Below are positions 1 to 6,630 of a DNA stretch of 6,651 nt, piece after piece. The notes under the pieces are model-generated. The model was given only the letters and a program-made list of their open reading frames with translations. It had not been told where the DNA came from and ran no database searches. Positions within the stretch are counted from its first letter, which is position 1, and the number at the start of each line of letters is the position of its first letter. The DNA is taken from assembly GCA_009927065.1 (NCBI GenBank), contig RFNU01000215.1:1-6651 (forward strand), given 5' to 3'. This DNA comes from a bacterium (lineage in GTDB: Bacteria; Pseudomonadota; Gammaproteobacteria; Berkiellales; Berkiellaceae). A program made the position numbers and the translations under genes.

Positions 1-54
1 TATACACAGCTCAGTGTCTATTAAAACGGAGTAAGATCACAGTGGTGGGAGTTG

Positions 55-327
55 TCACACGCTACGATACTGATCTTTACCGATACGAACGCTTGCTTCT
101 TGAGCCGCTGTAGCACCTGTGATATTCCCTTGAGGTAAAAAACCAACCAAAAGTGTCACAAAACCGATTAACAGTAAAGCTAACAACCCCATAGATTTAA
201 AAGATTTATTGATATTATGTCCTGAAAAAGCACCAGGATTACTCTTAATTGATTGATATGTTAAATACGCAAAAAAAGCTAAAAAACTTAAACCAATCAA
301 TTGTTGCCAAAAACCAACTTCCATCAT
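55..327 (-). CDS. Small two-helix inner-membrane protein, function unknown
   Basis: I do not recognise this protein. It is about 90 residues long. A hydrophobic segment at about residues 6-25 (FWQQLIGLSFLAFFAYLTYQ) and a second at about 45-65 (rich in L, I, V and G) predict two membrane helices joined by a polar loop with three lysines, followed by a polar tail of about 25 residues. There is no cleavable signal peptide and no cysteine, so it is unlikely to bind metal or haem through cysteine. An in-frame TTG at 346-348 would add seven residues. I prefer the ATG at 325-327 because a GGAG sits five bases before it; a second ATG follows at once. It is divergent from asd and so not in that operon. 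The length and two helices recall small membrane-complex subunits such as SecG, but no motif supports that. The reading frame is well supported; the function is open. Confidence 0.65.
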   Translation of the reverse strand: MMEVGFWQQLIGLSFLAFFAYLTYQSIKSNPGAFSGHNINKSFKSMGLLALLLIGFVTLLVGFLPQGNITGATAAQEASVRIGKDQYRSV

Positions 328-332
328 AAAGA

Positions 333-336
333 CTCC
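333..336 (-). promoter_or_regulatory. Shine-Dalgarno site of the small membrane protein
   Basis: Read on the minus strand this is GGAG, five bases before the ATG at 325-327 and eight before the next ATG at 322-324. It lies downstream of the alternative TTG start at 346-348 and therefore argues against that start. Confidence 0.6.
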
Positions 337-363
337 ACTAAAAGACAAATAATATTATTTATG

Positions 364-391
364 TTCATACTCAGGCAAGACCTGTTAGAAT
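364..391 (+). promoter_or_regulatory. Possible extended -10 promoter for asd
   Basis: TAGAAT at 386-391 differs from the -10 consensus at one base and is preceded by TGT, giving an extended -10 element. TTCATA at 364-369 matches the -35 consensus at four positions with a 16-base spacer. Transcription would begin near 398, giving a leader of about 28 bases before the asd ATG at 426. The call rests on consensus matching only. Confidence 0.4.
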
Positions 392-396
392 GTCAA
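367..396 (-). promoter_or_regulatory. Possible sigma-70-type promoter for the small membrane protein
   Basis: On the minus strand a perfect TTGACA (plus-strand 391-396) is followed after 18 bases by GAGTAT, a poor -10 element with three of six matches. TATGAA lies 21 bases downstream, a better match but too far away. The -35 box is convincing and the -10 is not. The site touches the candidate asd promoter on the opposite strand. Confidence 0.3.
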
Positions 397-425
397 GAGA
401 TGAATATCAAGAGTGATATTAGAAG

Positions 426-1415
426 ATGAGTTACACTTTAGGAATAGTTGGAGCTACAGGATTAGTAGGCAGAGCATTAATAGCCCAATTGCAAACAAAA
501 TTTTTAGAGTCAACGTGTTATTTTTTCGCATCCGATCGTTCCTTAGGACAGAATATTGTTTTTCGTGATGCCGATCATAAAGTTTTACCAATCAATGATG
601 AGTGTTTAGATCGTTGCGATATTCTCTTAGCAGTGACAGATGGCAGTATATCGCAATCCTTAATTGAAAAGCGTTGGTATGATCATGTTGCGATTATCGA
701 TAATGCTTCAACATTTCGTCTCCATCCTGATGTTCCTCTTTTGATTCCTGAAATTAATCCTGATGTTTATCATGGTCAAACTGTGATTGCTAATCCTAAT
801 TGCACAACGATTCAATTATTATTATTGTTATCTCCATTGCTTAAACACATCCCTATAGGAGAGTGCATAGTGAGTAGTTATCAAAGTGTTTCTGGCACAG
901 GATTAGCTGCTATGGATGAGTTGACGCAAGGGATGCGCGCTTTAGTTGACGATCAACAGCCACAATCTCTTTTATATCCAAGACCAATAGCAGGTAATGT
1001 TATTCCTCAATGTGATGCTTTTAACGGTGATTGGACTTTAGAAGAATTAAAAATAATGAATGAGTCGGCCAAGATTTTGAAGGAGTCTGTCACAATCCAT
1101 CCTACTTGTGTACGTGTACCTGTTTATCAAGGGCATCATTTAGCTGTCACTGTGAAATTTAACAAGGATATTGATCGTGCAACATTGGAATCGATTATTC
1201 ATCATCAGTCACGTTTAACGCTGTGCGATAGAGACTCATATCCATCAAGTGTTGCTGTGGTTGGTTCTGATAACGTTTTTGTTTCAAGAATGCGACATGC
1301 TCCAAAGGATTTGAGCACTTGGAGTTTTTGGCTCAGTGCTGATAATATCCGGGTCGGAGCGGCAACAAATGCTATGAACATTCTTCACATGATAAGAGAT
1401 CGATGCATCAAATAA
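426..1415 (+). CDS. asd: Aspartate-semialdehyde dehydrogenase
   Basis: This enzyme reduces L-aspartyl-4-phosphate to aspartate semialdehyde with NADPH in the cytoplasm, the branch point to lysine/diaminopimelate, threonine and methionine. The N-terminal nucleotide-binding loop GATGLVG lies at residues 9-15. IDNASTFR ends in R98, the expected substrate-phosphate arginine. The nucleophile is C126 in NPNCTTIQ. SYQSVSGTG follows the family pattern. E213 and K216 match the conserved ExxKIL motif. R230 and H237, seven residues apart in RVPVYQGH, match the substrate-binding arginine and catalytic histidine. All active-site residues are present, which argues against the related inactive Usg-type paralogues. 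At 329 residues it is slightly shorter than the usual 335-370. A stop codon at 420-422 rules out an earlier start. The ribosome-binding site is weak: only AGAAG directly abutting the ATG. It lies 67 bases upstream of smc on the same strand. Confidence 0.96.
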   Translation: MSYTLGIVGATGLVGRALIAQLQTKFLESTCYFFASDRSLGQNIVFRDADHKVLPINDECLDRCDILLAVTDGSISQSLIEKRWYDHVAIIDNASTFRLHPDVPLLIPEINPDVYHGQTVIANPNCTTIQLLLLLSPLLKHIPIGECIVSSYQSVSGTGLAAMDELTQGMRALVDDQQPQSLLYPRPIAGNVIPQCDAFNGDWTLEELKIMNESAKILKESVTIHPTCVRVPVYQGHHLAVTVKFNKDIDRATLESIIHHQSRLTLCDRDSYPSSVAVVGSDNVFVSRMRHAPKDLSTWSFWLSADNIRVGAATNAMNILHMIRDRCIK

Positions 1416-1473
1416 TTTGATTTTCAGCGATTGCTGCCATAGACTACCGATAATAGCCTTTTTAATTGAATGT

Positions 1474-1480
1474 TAAGGGA
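1474..1480 (+). promoter_or_regulatory. Ribosome-binding site of smc
   Basis: The sequence TAAGGGA ends two bases before the ATG at 1483, with its AGG core four bases away. It supports this ATG, whose product begins with the canonical SMC N-terminus (basic start, then GFKSF). Confidence 0.5.
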
Positions 1481-1482
1481 TT

Positions 1483-4400
1483 ATGCACTTAAAGAAAATC
1501 AAACTAGTGGGCTTTAAATCTTTTGTGGAACCACAAATTTTAGAGTTTAATCACCCTGTCTCTTGTATTGTCGGCCCTAATGGTTGCGGCAAATCTAATA
1601 TTATTGATGCCGTCAAATGGGTTATTGGTGAGTCTTCAGCAAAATATTTGCGTGGCGAGCAAATGAGCGATGTTATTTTTAATGGTTCGACAGGACGCCC
1701 TCCTGTGGGACAAGCTCAGGTTGAACTTATCTTTGATAATAAAAATAGTGTGTTGAAAGGTCAATGGGCCGACTATGAAGAGGTCTCCATTCGTCGCGCA
1801 ATTTATCGCGATGGACAATCAGTCTACTTTTTAAATAACACACGTTGTCGACGTCGTGATATTTTAGATCTTTTTTTGGGAACAGGTCTTGGTCAAAGAA
1901 GCTATGCCATTATTGAGCAAGGAATGGTCTCTCGTTTTATTGATGCTAAGCCTGCTGAAATTAGAACGCATATTGAAGAAGCCGCTGGCATATCGCGTTA
2001 CAAAGAGCGCCGTAAAGAAACACTCAGCAAACTTAATGAAGCGCAAGATAATCTTAATCGTCTTGCAGATTTGAAAAATGAGCTTGAAAAACGTGTAGAG
2101 AACTTAGCGACACAAGCGCAACAAGCTGCTCTATACCAAGAAGTGAGAGGTCTTTTGGTTCGTACACGACAAGCCCTCTTAGCAGGCTCGTATCAAGCAG
2201 CCGATCGTGATAGAGAAACATTAACGCAAAAGTTAAGTCAGTTGAAATTAACACAACAGGATCAAGATCAACAGTTAAACCAATTTCGATTAAAGCATGC
2301 TCAAGACTTTAAAAGATCAGATCAGCTTGAATTCCAATTGCGTTCATTGGAACAAGAGCATAAAAATCTTGCTTTAGCTAAAAAAGATAGAGGCCATCAG
2401 TTAGAACAAAGCCAAATGGCTCAAGCCTTTCTTAATCAACAGATTCGAGAAATACATTTACGTTTAGAGCATATTGACGATCAGATTGCGCAATTGGTCA
2501 AAGAACGTGAACTCTTAGGTGATCTTCCTTCAGAAGCCGGTCTTCTTACCTTGTTAGAGCAACAACGTCATGAACAAGAACAAGCGTTAACTCAGCTTGC
2601 TCAATCTTTGAATCAACAGCAGCAAGCACATCGTAAGTTATTGACATTGAATCAAGAGCCTAAACAACAAGTTGAAGTTTTAAAAACTAAAACTCAAATG
2701 GCCGAGATGCAAATTTTACAGCGGCAACAAGCCATCGCTTCTTTTCAAAAAGAGCTTCATCAACTTGAAGATCAACTCGTCTCTCTTAATCCAGCACATG
2801 CAAAACAACAAGCAGCTGACTTATTAGAAAAAGTCGAGCACAAGAATCTGATTTTAGAAAAAATAGAATTAGAATTAGATCAAGCGCAGCAACAACGTTC
2901 ACATCTTGAACAACAGTTAGCACGTCTGGGAGAACAAGTCAGCCGTACTCAACGAGAGCTAGCAACGTTACAGCAAAATATTACTGGACGTTCTTCACAA
3001 CGGTCCTCTTGGTTTACTCAGGAGAATGGATCTCTTTATGAAGTCTTTCAAAAAAATCTACCAAAAGCCCCTTATCAAAAAGCGTTATCGATGGCTTTAG
3101 CGACTGAATTTCTTTATCATGGGGATCAAGCCCCGTCATTAGCTCAATTAGCTGCTGTAGCTGATAAAGATATTGAGTATAGTTGGGGGCCTAAAGAGTC
3201 ATGGTTTGCGTTCGATCAGCCTGTTGCAACACCAGCTTATTGGCATCAGTGGGAATACTGTGACTCTTTTGAACAAGCTCTAGAACGACAAGCCCATCTT
3301 GGTTCACATGAAGTGCTTTTATTGCCTAATGGAGCACTGTTAGGTGCCAATTGGATGAGACCTGCGCGTCAGCGTCCACAAGTGACTCTTGCGCAGTTAT
3401 TAGCTCAAGAGAAAGAGCTTGCTGCGCAATTTGAACTGCTCACAGCTCAATCACATGAACAACAACAGCAACTTATTGATGTTAAAGCGCGATTAAATAC
3501 TTTGCAGAATGACAAAAGAGATCATCTTGATACGTTACGTATTTATACCCGCGATCATCAACAAGCAAGTATTAAAGCAGAGCGTATTTATCAACAACAC
3601 ATTGCTCTTGAAGATAAAATTCAGAAAATCCAAGAACAATCAACTCATGCTAAAAAACATCAAGTGACCTTACAAGAGCAGCTTGTTGACTATCGAGATC
3701 ATATCGAAAAATTGATGGTGTTTATTACAGAGCAAGAAACAAGCAGTAGTGCATTAGAACGTGATTTGATAGAGTTACAGCAGCAGTATCAACAGCAACA
3801 ACAGGCGTTAAAAACAAGCCAGCAAGATCAAAACATCGCCCTACAAAAGATTCAGCAATGGCAGCTTTCTGTCGAAAAGCTTAAAACCATGAATGAGTCT
3901 TTGCTGAAACAAAAGGAACTCTATGAACAAGAAGTGTTGCTGAAAAACAAAGAGCAAGAGTTGATGGTCAGACCGATTGAAGAGCAAAAAGTTTTACTGC
4001 AACAGCTTGAAAAAGAATTTATTGAGATGCAAGAGCGTCTTACAGAAATGACCTTACTTTATCAGCGTTATCAAGAAGAGCTTCGTAGTCTCACGCTCTC
4101 TGAGCGTCAACAAGAACAAGCATTAGCTCAAACATTGCAACAGCTGCACCAGCAAGAAATCTTATGGGAAAAAAATGTTGTTGAGCTGCGCCTTTTAGTT
4201 GAGCAAATTTTAGATTTTGGCTGGGAAGTTGAACAAATTAAATTGATTGAATCGAGCAGTTCATTAACAGTCCTCAAGAAACAGGTTCATGAATATCAAG
4301 CTCAACTTGAAGCAATGGGTCAAGTCAACTTGCGTGCTCTTGATGAATATGAAAAAGAAAAAGAGCGTTTAGTTTTTATACAAGAGCAATATGTTGATAT

Positions 4401-4929
4401 TTATCAAGCAACACAAGAGTTATTGGAAGCTGTTAATCAGTTAGATGAGGAAATTAAACAAACTTTTGATGAAACGTTTAATAAACTCAACGACTCTTTC
4501 CAAAGACTTTTCCCCATGCTTTTTGGTGGTGGTCAAGCAAGTCTTGTTCGTTTAACAGCTGCGGATAATATGGAAGAAGGTGTTGTTATCAAAGCGCAAC
4601 CTCCAGGCAAAAAGAATGCTACTTTAGCTGTTCTTTCTGGAGGAGAAAAAGCATTAACGGCCTCGGCGCTGGTCTTTTCATTTTTCCATTTGAACCCAGC
4701 ACCTTTTTGTTTACTTGATGAAATTGATGCTCCTTTAGATGATACGAATACCTTGAGATTAGGAACAATGATTCGTAAGTTAAGTGAAGAAATACAATTT
4801 ATTATTGTAACTCATTCTAAAATCATGATGGAGCAAGGCGATATTCTTTATGGTGTAACCATGAAGGAACCAGGCGTTTCTCGCTTAGTGGATGTCGATA
4901 TAAAAGCAGCATTGGAGGCAATACAGTAA
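1483..4929 (+). CDS. smc: Chromosome partition/condensation ATPase SMC
   Basis: SMC forms a ring-shaped homodimer, normally with ScpA and ScpB (not in this window), that extrudes and compacts DNA on the nucleoid. It is full length at 1148 residues. The N-terminal head carries GFKSF (10-14), the Walker A loop GPNGCGKS (31-38) and the Q-loop in IIEQG (Q146). A first coiled coil runs from about 170 to 510. The hinge spans about 510-630 and closes with NGALLGANWMRP (616-627), resembling the gammaproteobacterial hinge ending. The second coil runs to about 940 and ends at the conserved GQVN (G946). The C-terminal head has the ABC signature LSGGEKA (1051-1057), Walker B with LLDEID (D1079, E1080), and the H-loop H1111 in THSK, where THNK is usual. 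The coils are strikingly glutamine-rich, for example QQQYQQQQQ at 766-774. The early hinge is divergent, but nothing catalytic is missing. zipA overlaps its stop codon by one base. Confidence 0.97.
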   Translation: MHLKKIKLVGFKSFVEPQILEFNHPVSCIVGPNGCGKSNIIDAVKWVIGESSAKYLRGEQMSDVIFNGSTGRPPVGQAQVELIFDNKNSVLKGQWADYEEVSIRRAIYRDGQSVYFLNNTRCRRRDILDLFLGTGLGQRSYAIIEQGMVSRFIDAKPAEIRTHIEEAAGISRYKERRKETLSKLNEAQDNLNRLADLKNELEKRVENLATQAQQAALYQEVRGLLVRTRQALLAGSYQAADRDRETLTQKLSQLKLTQQDQDQQLNQFRLKHAQDFKRSDQLEFQLRSLEQEHKNLALAKKDRGHQLEQSQMAQAFLNQQIREIHLRLEHIDDQIAQLVKERELLGDLPSEAGLLTLLEQQRHEQEQALTQLAQSLNQQQQAHRKLLTLNQEPKQQVEVLKTKTQMAEMQILQRQQAIASFQKELHQLEDQLVSLNPAHAKQQAADLLEKVEHKNLILEKIELELDQAQQQRSHLEQQLARLGEQVSRTQRELATLQQNITGRSSQRSSWFTQENGSLYEVFQKNLPKAPYQKALSMALATEFLYHGDQAPSLAQLAAVADKDIEYSWGPKESWFAFDQPVATPAYWHQWEYCDSFEQALERQAHLGSHEVLLLPNGALLGANWMRPARQRPQVTLAQLLAQEKELAAQFELLTAQSHEQQQQLIDVKARLNTLQNDKRDHLDTLRIYTRDHQQASIKAERIYQQHIALEDKIQKIQEQSTHAKKHQVTLQEQLVDYRDHIEKLMVFITEQETSSSALERDLIELQQQYQQQQQALKTSQQDQNIALQKIQQWQLSVEKLKTMNESLLKQKELYEQEVLLKNKEQELMVRPIEEQKVLLQQLEKEFIEMQERLTEMTLLYQRYQEELRSLTLSERQQEQALAQTLQQLHQQEILWEKNVVELRLLVEQILDFGWEVEQIKLIESSSSLTVLKKQVHEYQAQLEAMGQVNLRALDEYEKEKERLVFIQEQYVDIYQATQELLEAVNQLDEEIKQTFDETFNKLNDSFQRLFPMLFGGGQASLVRLTAADNMEEGVVIKAQPPGKKNATLAVLSGGEKALTASALVFSFFHLNPAPFCLLDEIDAPLDDTNTLRLGTMIRKLSEEIQFIIVTHSKIMMEQGDILYGVTMKEPGVSRLVDVDIKAALEAIQ
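4914..4918 (+). promoter_or_regulatory. Ribosome-binding site of zipA inside the end of smc
   Basis: GGAGG lies within the last codons of smc, ten bases before the zipA ATG at 4929. A strong site at this place fits translational coupling or re-initiation across the TAATG overlap. Confidence 0.6.
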
Positions 4930-5501
4930 TGGATGATTTAACAGTAAAAATGCTTATTATTTTTTTAAGTATAAGCTATATACTCTTGAGTCTTTATGAA
5001 AACAAAGCATTTTTATTATTCAAGTTAAAAAAGTTTTTTCATAAAAAAATTAATCAACAAAATCTACTTGATACACAGTCTTCACATGATATCATTCAGT
5101 TGATTGTAAAGCCTAAAAATAGTGATTTTTTTGATGCAGCTCGCTTTGAGTCAGGAATAAAACAATTAGGACTTATTTTTGGAGAAGACAAATTTTTTCA
5201 TAAAATGCATGCAGGAGAGCTTGTTTATTCAGTATGTCATTTATATCCACCAGGAACTTTTGCTCAATATCAAATGGATCGTTCAAGCTATAGTGGATGC
5301 AAGTTCTTTTTAGTCATTAGCTCGAATGACTTTAATAGTTTTAAATTTGATAATCTTCTGAAAGATAGTCAATATCTAGCAGATCATCTTGATGCTGTTT
5401 TAATCGATGAAGTGGAAAATCAACTCACAAACATGAGCATCGCTTTTATTAAACAAAAAATAGCTCTTCGTTCTTATTATAAAAGTTTATTGCAAGAATA
5501 A
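4929..5501 (+). CDS. zipA: Short ZipA-like FtsZ-binding division protein
   Basis: ZipA anchors and stabilises FtsZ at the cytoplasmic face of the inner membrane and helps recruit the divisome. Here one hydrophobic segment at about residues 8-23 is followed by a basic stretch (KLKKFFHKK, 32-40). That gives the N-out, C-in layout of ZipA, with no cleavage site. Residues from about 54 to 185 match the ZipA C-terminal domain: GLIFGEDKFFHK (81-92) is like the family's GlrfGdm.IFHR, YPPGTF (106-111) is like the family's kPGTF, and a later segment with FDNLLKDSQYLADHL then VLIDE matches the family's FD.ML..A..LA..L..vLlDE. The whole protein is 190 residues, against 328 in E. coli, because the long proline/glutamine-rich linker is reduced to some 15-30 residues. 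It starts on the last base of smc. smc-zipA adjacency is usual in Gammaproteobacteria, but the frequent next gene ligA is absent. The family call is strong; full function with so short a tether is inferred. Confidence 0.88.
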   Translation: MDDLTVKMLIIFLSISYILLSLYENKAFLLFKLKKFFHKKINQQNLLDTQSSHDIIQLIVKPKNSDFFDAARFESGIKQLGLIFGEDKFFHKMHAGELVYSVCHLYPPGTFAQYQMDRSSYSGCKFFLVISSNDFNSFKFDNLLKDSQYLADHLDAVLIDEVENQLTNMSIAFIKQKIALRSYYKSLLQE

Positions 5502-5514
5502 ACTCAAATTATAC

Positions 5515-5568
5515 GCTCTTCATCGCCATCTAGAAAAATTTTAAGACACGCTCGATGGCGCGTGGAGC
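5515..5568. repeat. Imperfect inverted repeat in the zipA-msrBA gap
   Basis: CGCCATC at 5524-5530 pairs perfectly with GATGGCG at 5554-5560 around a 23-base loop. Outside it GCTC at 5515-5518 pairs with GAGC at 5565-5568 across a small internal loop. A competing hairpin, CACGC (5547-5551) with GCGTG (5560-5564), uses part of the same right arm. No T-run follows on the plus strand, so this is not a standard intrinsic terminator. It could be an RNA stability or attenuation element, a protein-binding site or a short intergenic repeat. The pairing is visible; any role is inference. Confidence 0.5.
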
Positions 5569-5616
5569 AAAAACTCGCTAATATTCACTATATACCTTTG
5601 AAAAAAATCCCTGTTT

Positions 5617-6471
5617 ATGGTTAAAGATCAAACACTCATCCCAGCAGTTCTGAATATTGTTGCACAACAACATACCGAACGACCGTTTACTGGTCCATAT
5701 ACTGATTGTTTTGAGGCAGGCAGTTATTTGTGTCGTCGTTGCGGCTTAGCATTGTTTCGGTCTGAGCATAAATTTCATTCAGGGTGTGGTTGGCCTAGCT
5801 TTGATGATGCCATTTTGGAGACTGTTGTTTCACGACCAGATAAAGATGGTCTGCGTACAGAAATTATTTGTCAACGATGCCAAGGTCATCTTGGCCATGT
5901 TTTTGAAGGAGAGTATTTTACAGCAAAAAATCTGCGCCATTGTGTTAACTCTCTTTCTTTAGATTATGTGGATGATAAGACTATTATTGATACCGGTGAA
6001 TGGATTGTCGGAGGAGGGTGTTTTTGGGGATTACAATTTTTATTTGAGAGCTTGCCTGGAGTTCTCAAAACAGAAGTGGGTTATGCCGGAGGTCATAAAG
6101 ATTATCCAACTTATGAAGATGTATGTTCTGGTAACACTGGCCATAAAGAAGTTATTCGTGTTCTTTTTGATATTCGAGTTCTGTCGTATGAATCTGCTTT
6201 AAAATATTTTTTTGAAATTCATGACTCAACCCAATGGTTAAAACAAGGCCCAGATTATGGGGAACAATATCAAAGTATCATTTTTGCTTTGAATGATATG
6301 CAAAAAAATATTGCCAACAATCTGATTGCTCAGTTAAAAAACAATGGCATTAATGCAGTAACAGTGATTGAGTCGGCAAAAATTTTTTGGAAAGCTGAAG
6401 AATATCATCAGGATTATTACGAAAAAAATCATAAAACACCTTATTGTCATTTTTATAAAAAGATTTTTTAG
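5617..6471 (+). CDS. msrBA: Bifunctional methionine sulfoxide reductase B/A fusion
   Basis: This cytoplasmic enzyme repairs both diastereomers of methionine sulfoxide: the MsrB half reduces the R form, the MsrA half the S form, probably with thioredoxin. MsrB fills residues 1-120. It has the TERPFTG entry motif (20-26), two zinc CxxC pairs (C39/C42, C85/C88), SGCGWPSF (55-62), HLGHVF (91-96) and catalytic C109 in HCVNS. MsrA fills about 127-284. Its nucleophile is C135 in GCFWG, with E178 in GHKE, D213 and Y218 in GPDYGEQY, and a possible resolving C277 near the end. Two usual motif residues differ: HDST for HDPT and QYQS for QYRS. The length of 284 matches the known MsrB/A fusion family; the commoner fusion has A before B. 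The start is the first ATG after an in-frame TGA at 5599-5601, but no Shine-Dalgarno precedes it. TATATA at 5589-5594 could be a -10 box, but no good -35 lies upstream. Confidence 0.95.
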   Translation: MVKDQTLIPAVLNIVAQQHTERPFTGPYTDCFEAGSYLCRRCGLALFRSEHKFHSGCGWPSFDDAILETVVSRPDKDGLRTEIICQRCQGHLGHVFEGEYFTAKNLRHCVNSLSLDYVDDKTIIDTGEWIVGGGCFWGLQFLFESLPGVLKTEVGYAGGHKDYPTYEDVCSGNTGHKEVIRVLFDIRVLSYESALKYFFEIHDSTQWLKQGPDYGEQYQSIIFALNDMQKNIANNLIAQLKNNGINAVTVIESAKIFWKAEEYHQDYYEKNHKTPYCHFYKKIF

Positions 6472-6506
6472 TGATTTTTTACTCAAAAAAGCTTATGTTA
6501 TGTGAG

Positions 6507-6550
6507 AGCAAGAATCAGTATTGTTTTATACCAGCTTGCTTACTTGTTTT
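6507..6550 (+). terminator. Weak candidate terminator after msrBA
   Basis: AGCAAG (6507-6512) pairs perfectly with CTTGCT (6535-6540) around a 22-base loop, and a T-rich stretch (TTGTTTTTAG) starts a few bases later, at about 6544. The loop is long and the stem short, so this would be a poor intrinsic terminator. An A/T-only pairing, TTTTTT (6475-6480) with AAAAAA (6485-6490), lies nearer the stop codon and is also weak. I list the better of the two. Confidence 0.25.
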
Positions 6551-6615
6551 TAGATAAAGCTATGAGCGCTTATTGATTACCACATATTATTTCGATCACA
6601 AAAGATATATTCGTT

Positions 6616-6630
6616 GAATGTGAGACATTC
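6616..6630. repeat. Short perfect inverted repeat near the right edge
   Basis: GAATGT and ACATTC form a perfect six-base inverted repeat around GAG. Its size would suit a small operator or a minor hairpin upstream of a gene beyond the window, but one such repeat is also expected by chance in a sequence of this length. Confidence 0.3.

Noticed and set aside
1425..1436. Small hairpin CAGC-GATT-GCTG just after asd
   Set aside because: Only four base pairs and no T-run follows, so I do not call it a terminator.
1446..1453. ACCGATAA in the asd-smc gap, resembling the flagellar sigma-28 -10 element GCCGATAA
   Set aside because: No TAAA-type -35 is found at the required distance, and smc is not a flagellar gene. 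GATAAT at 1449-1454 could serve as an ordinary -10, but it too lacks a -35 at a usable spacing.
1636..2254. Several open frames of about 60 residues on both strands inside the first third of smc
   Set aside because: They lie wholly within the conserved SMC head and first coil in other frames, have no ribosome-binding site or recognisable domain, and are expected shadows of a long gene.
5966..6202. Open frame of 78 residues overlapping msrBA in another frame
   Set aside because: It covers the MsrB-MsrA junction and the MsrA catalytic region, whose motifs are in the main frame; it has no independent support.
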